DNA of 64,000 nt. Source: Bog-756 sp963769905. Lineage in GTDB: Bacteria; Actinomycetota; Acidimicrobiia; Acidimicrobiales; RAAP-2. The notes beneath the pieces are model-generated. The model worked only from the letters and a program-made list of their open reading frames with translations. It made no database searches and was not told the DNA's origin. Where the stretch lies: NCBI GenBank assembly GCA_963769905.1, contig CAVYNG010000002.1, positions 496,001 through 560,000 on the forward strand, read 5' to 3'. The position numbers and the translations under genes were made by a program. This document shows positions 57,939 through 64,000 of this stretch, one piece after another. Each line of letters begins with the position of its first letter. The first letter of the stretch is position 1.

Positions 57939-60278
57939 ATGTCCACTGCGAGGGAGCCCCTCGGTAGTGCTCGGGGGTCGAGCCGGCCACTCCGTGAGGT
58001 ACGGCCGGAGATCCCGCCCGACACGTCTGAACTGCAAGATTCCGCCGCGGACGGTGGGAGACACGAGGGTCTCGAGCAGCCGACCTTGGTGGGCACCAAG
58101 CTGCGGCCGCCGCCAGTGCGCGAACAGTCGATCCCGCGCGAGCGCCTTCAGGAATGTCTTCGAAGCGGATCGGACCGCAGGCTCACTCTCGTCGCCTGCC
58201 CGGCGGGCTTCGGGAAGACCACGCTTCTCTCGGCGTGGCATGAGGCCGAGGCCGCTCGGAGTCTCGTTGCGTGGCTGACACTGGACGAGGGCGACAATGA
58301 CCCTGTCGTCCTGTGGTCGCATGCGATCGAGGCGCTACGGCGCGTGAACCCCGACGTCGTCAAGTCGACGTCATCGCATTCGCTCGTGGCACCGGTGATT
58401 GATCTGGTTCTCCCTCGCCTGGTCAATGAGCTGGACGGCCAAGGTGAGATCACCCTCATCCTGGACGACTTCCACCGGGTCTCCAGCGAACCGGCACGCA
58501 CCAGTGTGCGCTGGTTCATCGAACATGCGCCGCCCTCAATCCATGTCGTACTCGCCACCAGGACGGAACCAAGCCTGCCGGTGGCTAGTTTGCGCGCCCA
58601 CGGCGAGCTGCTCGAGCTCCGAGCCGCCGATCTGCGATTCACCTACGAGGAAGCGGACGCATTCCTGAACGGCCGCCTCGGGCTCGATCTCGCAGCCGAA
58701 GACGTCGACAGCCTGGTGGGGAAGACGGAGGGATGGCCGGCGGGGCTCTATCTCGCCGCGCTCTCACTGCAGCCCACCGCCGACCGCCACGCTTTCGTGC
58801 GCACATTTGGCGGATCGAACCGTCACGTTGTGGATTTCCTGGTGACGGAGGTACTCGAGGCCCATACGCCGCCGGCGCAGGCGCTGATGCTCCATACTTC
58901 GATTCTCGAACGGTTGACCGGCCCTTTGTGCGATGCCGTGATGGACCAAGAGGGCTCGGCGGAGATGCTCGATGAGCTGCCACGGAGCAACCTGTTCCTT
59001 ATCCCGCTCGACGACGAGTCAGGGTGGTACCGCTTTCACCATGTATTTGCGCAGCTGCTCCGAGTGGAGCTCGAGCGGCGCGAGCCGGGCTTGGCCCCGG
59101 CGCTGCACCGCCGCGCCTACTCCTGGCATCGTGATCACGGGACGACCGACGAGGCGATCCAGCACGCGATGGCGGCCGAGGCTTACCCCGAAGCAGTCGA
59201 GCTGATCGAAACCTTCTGGATCAGGTACGCCAACACGTGGAGGTACGACACCGTCCTGGCCTGGCTACGGCAGCTCCCCGACAAGGTACTGACCAGCGAG
59301 GTGCATCTGCTCCTGATTCAGGCGTGGGTGCTCTCACTGTCTGCGAGGCAGCAGGAGGCGGCACGGTCTATCGCTGCGGTCGAAAGGCTGGGCGATCTGG
59401 ACGCAGGACCGCTGCGCGATGGCTTCAGCTCCGCACGGGCGAGCCTGACAATGCTACGGGCCGGCTTCCCTTGGGGAGATGTCGGCGCCCAGCTGGAAAA
59501 TGCCCAACAGGCGGCCGAGCTTGAGGGCCCCGGGTCGCCTTGGCGGCCCTTGACTTGCTGGGCGGTTGGCGTTGGCCTGTACTTCGAGGGTGAGCGTGAT
59601 GAGGCCGACGAGTGGTTCGCGGAATCGGCGGCGCTGGCGCCAGCGAGCGCACAGTGGCTGTCTGGTACGTCGTCGCTGGCCTATCGATCGCTGATCGCCG
59701 GCGAGCGGGGCCGTGCTGACGAGCAGCGCGTCCTTGCCGAGACGGCAGCCCAGTTCGGACGGGAGCACGGCACCGAGGAGGCCGTCGGCACAGTTCCGCT
59801 GGCGGTCGGGACATCGCTGGCGGCGCGTGGGAGGCCCGAGGAGGCGCTGCCGCTGATCGAGCACGGAGTCGCGCTGGCACGGACCTTTGGCCAGCCCGTC
59901 CAGGTGGCACATGCGGTGCTCGGCCAGGCGACTTTGCTTCGAGCCCTGGGTCAGCACAAGGCAGCCACGGACGCGATTGCCGATGCGAGATCGGTCCTCG
60001 AGCAGTGCCCTGACCCGGGGATCCTGGCCGAGGCGCTGTCTGCCCTCGAGCGGCCAGCGCAGATCCGCCGCGTCCCATCCGAGGATCGCAAGCTGACGCC
60101 GCGGGAGCTCGGGGTGCTCCAGCTCCTGCGCAGCGATCTGTCGGAGCGGGATATCGGTCGTGAACTGTATGTGTCGCACTACACGGTCCATAGCCACGTT
60201 CGGTCGATCTACGGCAAGCTCGCCGTGTCGTCGCGGGCCGACGCGCTCGAACGCGGCCGCGAACTGGGCCTCCTCTAG
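57939..60278 (+). CDS. MalT-like ATP-dependent LuxR-family regulator
   Basis: This 779-residue protein belongs to the large ATP-binding LuxR (LAL/MalT) group. An unstructured start to residue 45 is followed by TLVGTKLRPPPVREQSIPRE, Walker A ACPAGFGKTTLL (about 87-98), Walker B EITLILDDFHRV and FHHVFAQLLRVELERREP. A long helical TPR-like ligand-sensing part covers about 380-700. The C-terminal HTH has LTPRELGVLQLLRSDLSERD then IGRELYVSHYTVHSHVRSIY. Such regulators need an effector and ATP to activate transcription. Two near-identical sites flank the gene. ATG 57939 starts it. Confidence 0.92.
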   Translation: MSTAREPLGSARGSSRPLREVRPEIPPDTSELQDSAADGGRHEGLEQPTLVGTKLRPPPVREQSIPRERLQECLRSGSDRRLTLVACPAGFGKTTLLSAWHEAEAARSLVAWLTLDEGDNDPVVLWSHAIEALRRVNPDVVKSTSSHSLVAPVIDLVLPRLVNELDGQGEITLILDDFHRVSSEPARTSVRWFIEHAPPSIHVVLATRTEPSLPVASLRAHGELLELRAADLRFTYEEADAFLNGRLGLDLAAEDVDSLVGKTEGWPAGLYLAALSLQPTADRHAFVRTFGGSNRHVVDFLVTEVLEAHTPPAQALMLHTSILERLTGPLCDAVMDQEGSAEMLDELPRSNLFLIPLDDESGWYRFHHVFAQLLRVELERREPGLAPALHRRAYSWHRDHGTTDEAIQHAMAAEAYPEAVELIETFWIRYANTWRYDTVLAWLRQLPDKVLTSEVHLLLIQAWVLSLSARQQEAARSIAAVERLGDLDAGPLRDGFSSARASLTMLRAGFPWGDVGAQLENAQQAAELEGPGSPWRPLTCWAVGVGLYFEGERDEADEWFAESAALAPASAQWLSGTSSLAYRSLIAGERGRADEQRVLAETAAQFGREHGTEEAVGTVPLAVGTSLAARGRPEEALPLIEHGVALARTFGQPVQVAHAVLGQATLLRALGQHKAATDAIADARSVLEQCPDPGILAEALSALERPAQIRRVPSEDRKLTPRELGVLQLLRSDLSERDIGRELYVSHYTVHSHVRSIYGKLAVSSRADALERGRELGLL

Positions 60279-60409
60279 CGAGCGCCAAGGGGCGAAGGCA
60301 ACGGGCACCCTCGGTCGGCAGCGGCGCCCACCTTCGTCTTCTATCTTCTGTGAACATCGGTCGGCGCCCGGCCGGGCGTGAGGACCGGGTGGTCTGGCCT
60401 TGCCCAGTC

Positions 60410-60425
60410 TCCCCTAGGTGAATCC
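60410..60425 (-). promoter_or_regulatory. candidate operator site 2 of the LuxR-type regulator
   Basis: TCCCCTAGGTGAATCC (plus strand) is the exact inverse of the site at 57626-57641 and lies 50 bp upstream of the gene at 60475. The arrangement suggests the regulator controls the downstream genes as well. Confidence 0.5.
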
Positions 60426-60474
60426 GGCCGAAGGCGATGACGGGTCGCCTGCCGGAATGTAAGGCTGCGTCGAA

Positions 60475-60705
60475 GTGGACGACAATTGGGTGCAACCCCG
60501 CAGTTATCGGCTGGTCCTTCGTGGGGAGCTGGGCGATTCGTTCGGAGTCCTGTTTGACGGCATGCAGTTGGAGCGACTCGCCGGCACGACGGTGCTGACT
60601 GGCGACGTGGCAGATCAGGCGCACCTTGTCGGGCTCATCGAGCGAGTCCAGGAACTCGGCGTCGAGCTCGTGTCCGTCAATCCAGACCACGGAACGGACG
60701 GGTGA
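60475..60705 (+). CDS. small conserved hypothetical protein
   Basis: This 76-residue protein has RSYRLVLRGELGDSFGVLFD then GMQLERLAGTTVLTGDVADQ and AHLVGLIERVQELGVELVSV, a layout recurring in actinobacterial proteins without assigned function. It looks like a compact alpha-beta domain, perhaps a dimeric barrel half. GTG 60475 starts it. A candidate LuxR-type operator lies 50 bp upstream, and the 47-codon ORF and FUSC gene follow. Confidence 0.65.
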   Translation: MDDNWVQPRSYRLVLRGELGDSFGVLFDGMQLERLAGTTVLTGDVADQAHLVGLIERVQELGVELVSVNPDHGTDG

Positions 60706-60799
60706 AGGCCCGAAGCATGCCCGGCCCTGCCCGACTCGGAAGGATGGACGCGATCCGTGACCTCGCCCTCGCCGCTCGCACAACCAGGGGTCGCAATCG

Positions 60800-60943
60800 A
60801 TGAGCCAACTCACAACGGGCCTTATCACGTTCCACGGGTTTCACTGCACCCCGCTCGAGGTGGGTCAGGGCGGATTCCCGATCGTCGCCCACGGCGACGA
60901 GGACGAGATGGCAAGTCGTCTAGGCGCCCTCGAGCACGTCTGA
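60800..60943 (+). CDS. 47-residue protein coupled to FUSC gene
   Basis: This ORF begins ATG 60800 (MSQLTTGLITFHGFHCTPLE), contains IVAHGDEDEMASRLGALEHV at the end, and stops at a TGA that shares one base with the ATG of the FUSC gene (TGATG). It is soluble, with His and Cys residues in HGFHC. The exact stop-start coupling and non-biased composition support translation. I do not recognise the family. Confidence 0.55.
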   Translation: MSQLTTGLITFHGFHCTPLEVGQGGFPIVAHGDEDEMASRLGALEHV

Positions 60944-62019
60944 TGGCCAGGGCCGGGCCGATGAGCCAGATAGAAAGAGTGTTCGCGACCAAAGGCGAGA
61001 AACTGAACGTCAAGGGAGGCGCAGCCGTCGCGGCCCTTCTGTTCCTGTTGTGGTTCGTCATCGTCCAGACGAACCAACAGAATTACTTCGTCCCCGTCGT
61101 CTTTGCCGTCCTCCTGGTGGCACAGAGTGACCCAGGTGGAAGCATTGGGAGGCGGATGGAGGGCATGTCTTTCTTCGCCCTGCTTGGTGCGCTGGTGACG
61201 GCCTTCGGCTTCTACGTGGGAGATGAAGCCTGGGGCTTCGTGGTCCTTTCGGTGTTCGCAGTGACGCTGGCGTGCGGCTTGGCGGTCAAGCTCGGGGTCC
61301 ACCGATTCGCCGCGGGGCTGCTGCTCAACGTCTGGTTCCTCGTCGTGCTCTCACTGGCCACGCATGACACACACCACCTCAAGATCAGCGCTTGGGACCA
61401 GGCGCTGGCCTGGCTGATCGGGGCTGCCGCGTGGATCGCCCTCATGTTTGTCGTGTGGGTGGCGAGCAGGGGCAGATGGCGGCCTGCACCGGTCATGGAC
61501 TTCCCGGGGAGCCAATCACCGGTGCAGCTGACCCGACCGATCGTCATCTTCGCGTTGATCCGGTCCCTGGCCCTAGCCGCGTCCGCCGCCATCGCCTTCG
61601 GAGGGCACCTGCCCAGCGCCGACTGGATGCCGATTGCCACCATTGTCGCGATGAAGCCCAGCCTCGAGCAGTCCAAGCTCTTCGGCGAACAGCGCTTGGT
61701 CGGTGCGGCCATGGGTGCCGCGGCGGCCATACCGATCCTGATCCTGGTCGGGAGCAAGCACGCTCTCGAGGTCATCATTATTCTGCTGGCTGGACTCGGA
61801 ATAGCCATCAAGGGTGTGAACTACGCCTACTACGCCGGCGCGATTGCGTGCGCCGCTCTCATCGCCGCGGACCTGCCCCAGCCGACTGACTACGCCGCTG
61901 AGGGCCGGCGGGTCCTTTTCACCCTTGTTGGCGTCGGCATCGGCGTCATCGTGATGTTCCTGGCTGATCAGCTCCAAAAGCACTCTGCCAGACGACCTGA
62001 CGCATCGGCCAAGAAATAG
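60943..62019 (+). CDS. FUSC (fusaric-acid-resistance-like) membrane protein
   Basis: This 358-residue protein has two sets of membrane helices. AAVAALLFLLWFVIVQTN through GFVVLSVFAVTLACGLAVKL and LLLNVWFLVVLSLATHD form the first half. A cytoplasmic linker follows, then IFALIRSLALAASAAIAFGG, PSADWMPIATIVAMKPSLEQ (the FUSC core), RLVGAAMGAAAAIPILILVG and further helices. FUSC members export aromatic acids or are of unknown role. ATG 60943 is preferred because it overlaps the upstream stop; ATG 60961 is an alternative. A K+ channel gene follows by 11 bp. Confidence 0.82.
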   Translation: MARAGPMSQIERVFATKGEKLNVKGGAAVAALLFLLWFVIVQTNQQNYFVPVVFAVLLVAQSDPGGSIGRRMEGMSFFALLGALVTAFGFYVGDEAWGFVVLSVFAVTLACGLAVKLGVHRFAAGLLLNVWFLVVLSLATHDTHHLKISAWDQALAWLIGAAAWIALMFVVWVASRGRWRPAPVMDFPGSQSPVQLTRPIVIFALIRSLALAASAAIAFGGHLPSADWMPIATIVAMKPSLEQSKLFGEQRLVGAAMGAAAAIPILILVGSKHALEVIIILLAGLGIAIKGVNYAYYAGAIACAALIAADLPQPTDYAAEGRRVLFTLVGVGIGVIVMFLADQLQKHSARRPDASAKK

Positions 62020-62030
62020 AAGAAACCGCG

Positions 62031-62582
62031 ATGTCTGCCGACGAGACAGGAGTCGTACTGATTGGTGACCTCACCGAGCGAGGTCGACGACGGCTGGTCG
62101 TCGGCGCAGTGTTGCGCACGGTGGCCACCGTTGCGCTGGTTCTCGCTCTCTACTTCCTGCTGCCCTTAGGCGGAGGAACCGATGTTGAGAGGATCACGAA
62201 GCTGACGCTCGGAGCGCTCGTGCTGATGGCGATCATGATCTGGCAGGTCCGTCAGATCATCAGGTCCAACCACCCGGTCGGTCGGGCCGTCGAAGCGCTG
62301 GCATTCAGTGTCCCGCTCTATATGCTGCTCTTCGCGACGACGTACTTTGTGATGGCTCACTCGAATCCAGCCGCGTTCGGGGTGCGTCTCAGCCGTACTG
62401 AAGCGATGTACTTCTCTACCACCGTTTTCACCACCGTCGGCTTCGGGGACATCACGGCGAAGAGCGAAGTTGCACGGCTCGTGGTGACCACGCAGATGTG
62501 GCTGGACTTGGTGTTCCTGGGTCTGGTGTTGCGTGTAGTCACCCAGGCGATCAATTACAGCCAGCGCCGCCGAGCCTCCTGA
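62031..62582 (+). CDS. K+ channel-like protein, paralog 2
   Basis: This 183-residue paralog of the protein at 52579-53115 has four hydrophobic segments and the selectivity filter TTVGFGDI. Shared blocks are the IWQVRQIIRSNHP loop and VEALAFSVPLYMLLFATTY, then YFSTTVFTTVGFGDIT. The last segment carries LVFLGLVLRVVTQAI. It lies 11 bp after the FUSC gene and 5 bp before a DUF1345-like gene, so it sits in an operon, unlike paralog 1. ATG 62031 starts it. Confidence 0.85.
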   Translation: MSADETGVVLIGDLTERGRRRLVVGAVLRTVATVALVLALYFLLPLGGGTDVERITKLTLGALVLMAIMIWQVRQIIRSNHPVGRAVEALAFSVPLYMLLFATTYFVMAHSNPAAFGVRLSRTEAMYFSTTVFTTVGFGDITAKSEVARLVVTTQMWLDLVFLGLVLRVVTQAINYSQRRRAS

Positions 62583-62587
62583 TCCGA

Positions 62588-63271
62588 GTGAGTGACCGTC
62601 CGGAGTCTTTGAGCGCCAACCGATCACCGACGCTCGGTGAACCGCGATGGCCCATGGCTCTCGCCGTGATCGTTACCGGCGCCCTGCGGGCAACGTTGCC
62701 CTCTGAGCTCCGCAATGGGGATGCGCGATGGCTATTTCCGGTCATTGTGGTGGCCCTGTTGGTGGCCCTCATCATCGGCGACCCCGGTCGCATCGACCGA
62801 GACCTGCCGTGGTTGCGGGTCACGACCAACTGCCTGATCGCCCTGATCTCACTAGCCAATGCCGACGCCGCTGTGCGACTCGTCGTCTCCATCATTAACG
62901 TCTCCGCCTTCACTAACGATGCCAAGATCCTCCTGGCCAGCGGTGGAGTCATCTGGCTGACCAACGTCATCGCCTTTGGACTGTGGTACTGGGCCCTCGA
63001 CCGAGGTGGACCTGCAGCCCGCGCCAGTGGAGCTGGTCAACCCCCAGCCTTGGTTTTTCCCGAGATGAGATTCGAGGAGTACGTCGGAGCCGGATGGAAT
63101 CCTAAGTTTGTGGACTACTTCCACTTCTCGTTCGCGACGGCAACGGCGTTCAGCCCCACCGATGTTTCGGCGATTCGGCCGTGGATGAAACTGATGATGA
63201 TGGCAGAAGAGGCCATTTCGCTCATCGTCGCGTTACTCGTTGTGGCCCGAGCCGTGAACATCCTGAAGTAA
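62588..63271 (+). CDS. multi-spanning membrane protein (DUF1345-like)
   Basis: This 227-residue protein has five to six membrane helices. The late motif FVDYFHFSFATATAFSPTDV then SAIRPWMKLMMMAEEAISLI and VALLVVARAVNIL is shared with a common family of uncharacterised membrane proteins related to DUF1345 and 2TM channel halves. Early helices are MALAVIVTGALRATLP and WLFPVIVVALLVALIIGDPG. GTG 62588 begins it, 5 bp after the K+ channel stop. Function unknown; an ion-flux role is suggested only by position. Confidence 0.68.
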   Translation: MSDRPESLSANRSPTLGEPRWPMALAVIVTGALRATLPSELRNGDARWLFPVIVVALLVALIIGDPGRIDRDLPWLRVTTNCLIALISLANADAAVRLVVSIINVSAFTNDAKILLASGGVIWLTNVIAFGLWYWALDRGGPAARASGAGQPPALVFPEMRFEEYVGAGWNPKFVDYFHFSFATATAFSPTDVSAIRPWMKLMMMAEEAISLIVALLVVARAVNILK

Positions 63272-63359
63272 CGGCGAATGTGATGACGGCCTTGGCATTG
63301 TTGATTCGGACCGAAGCCCGCGGGCGAAGCAGTCCGTTGTGCGGAGAAGGGCTTTAAAC

Positions 63360-64000
63360 GTGGGTGCCGGAATCGCCATCATCGGAGTGTCGCTGTTGCT
63401 CGTCGCAGCCCTGTCACGGTATCTCTCGGGGACTCCGCTCACTCCAGCGATCCTGGTCGTCACGATTGGTGTCCTCGTGGGTCCGCTCGTCCTCGACGAA
63501 ATTGCAGTCCGGCCGACCAGCTCGACCGTTCGCAGCTTCGCGGAAGCAACCCTCGCTGTCGTGCTGTTCTCCGATTCTTCTCGAGTGAATCTGCGTGCAC
63601 TGAAGCGAGAAGCATCGATGCCCGTTCGCCTACTCGGCATCGGCCTGATTCTGACTGTCGTCGCCGGCGGGCTCGCTGCGGTCATGCTCTTCAAGTCGTT
63701 CTCACTCAACGACGCCCTGATCCTGGGCGTCGTCCTTGCCCCGACCGATGCCGGACTCGGTAGTGCCGTAGTAACCGATAACAGGCTTCCGCAGGTCGTT
63801 CGTCAGTCACTCAATGTCGAGAGCGGCCTCAATGACGGGATCTGCGTGCCTTTGCTGCTCATTCTTCTTGCAACTGCCGCGAGTGCTGCTTCCCACCCGG
63901 TTCGTGTGGTTGCTGAGGAGATCGGCTATGGGGTCCTCTGCGGTGCCGGCGCCGCATTGCTCGCTTCGGCGATCGTTGTCTTTGCAGGCCGTCGGAACCT
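63360..64000 (+). CDS. cation/proton antiporter, CPA1 type (partial, right edge)
   Basis: The frame runs off the right edge. The visible 213 residues start MGAGIAIIGVSLLLVAALSR with GTPLTPAILVVTIGVLVGPL and ATLAVVLFSDSSRVNLRALK. The NhaP-type core follows: LGVVLAPTDAGLGSAVVTDN, VVRQSLNVESGLNDGICVPL and more helices. The PTD...N.ESGLNDG pattern marks CPA1 Na+/H+ or K+/H+ exchangers. GTG 63360 follows AGAAGG by about 9 bases. It differs in subfamily from the broken antiporter at 51-52 kb. With the channel genes upstream it suggests a K+/H+ balance operon. Confidence 0.88.
   Translation, partial: MGAGIAIIGVSLLLVAALSRYLSGTPLTPAILVVTIGVLVGPLVLDEIAVRPTSSTVRSFAEATLAVVLFSDSSRVNLRALKREASMPVRLLGIGLILTVVAGGLAAVMLFKSFSLNDALILGVVLAPTDAGLGSAVVTDNRLPQVVRQSLNVESGLNDGICVPLLLILLATAASAASHPVRVVAEEIGYGVLCGAGAALLASAIVVFAGRRN

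Overview
The window is very GC-rich DNA from an actinobacterium. The evidence is the gene content: families typical of Actinomycetota (SCO6745-type protein, DUF3039, DUF2277, DUF2332, a BsaP-like partner of biotin synthase, DUF6186) and frequent GTG starts with 4-bp GTGA/ATGA gene overlaps. A member of class Acidimicrobiia or a neighbouring high-GC lineage would fit, but no rRNA, tRNA or other phylogenetic marker is present, so this is an inference. I see no tRNA, rRNA, CRISPR array, intact transposase or phage gene.

Region 1 (1-24.8 kb) is compact, very GC-rich chromosome. It holds biotin synthesis genes (possible bioF tail, bioD, bioB with a BsaP-like gene), an NfeD-like/SPFH pair, dus-maf, an acyl-CoA dehydrogenase, ahcY convergent with it, a secreted beta-helix lipoprotein, and a six-gene minus-strand operon. 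That operon runs from small membrane proteins through a YwaF-like protein and an MFS sugar-type transporter to a secreted GH3 beta-glucosidase. After it come DUF2277, a nucleoside phosphorylase-like gene, a Tat-exported phosphoesterase, a SnoaL-like protein, an ECF sigma factor with a YCII partner, DUF2332 and an MFS protein.

Region 2 (24.8-37.1 kb) is visibly less GC-rich and looks accessory. It holds a crotonase, an HSL-type hydrolase, a frameshifted truncated haemoglobin divergent from an ABM-like/MarR operon with two candidate operators, a methyltransferase, a P1B-5-type metal ATPase with a C-terminal hemerythrin domain, a frameshifted membrane protein, and a secreted IPT/Ig-repeat protein. 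It also contains two copies of a roughly 96-bp dispersed element and two pairs of palindromes, each pair with a 59-bp period. One pair lies in a gene-free, hairpin-rich stretch at 35.7-36.3 kb.

Region 3 (37.1-47.5 kb) returns to GC-rich sequence: an ECF sigma factor overlapping a two-domain VOC protein, two secreted proteins, a NatAB-like ABC exporter, a catalase, and a CNB/thioredoxin-fold/flavin reductase fusion convergent with the catalase.

Region 4 (47.5-64 kb) is an accessory, stress-flavoured region. It contains a PF20091-type hydrolase with a damaged start, a UBP zinc-finger protein, a broken cation/proton antiporter, two paralogous four-segment K+ channel-like proteins, a lipoprotein, a PLDc_N-like membrane protein, DUF2252, a CMD-like protein, DUF1269, a large MalT/LuxR-type regulator flanked by two near-identical candidate operator sites, a FUSC membrane protein coupled to a 47-codon ORF, and the start of a second antiporter that runs off the right edge. 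The third copy of the dispersed element lies here and has 9-bp terminal inverted repeats.

Three genes are clearly disrupted (27.1, 32.2 and 51.0-52.2 kb) and one more appears damaged at its 5' end (49.2 kb). All four lie in the accessory parts. I could not separate real decay from consensus sequence errors.
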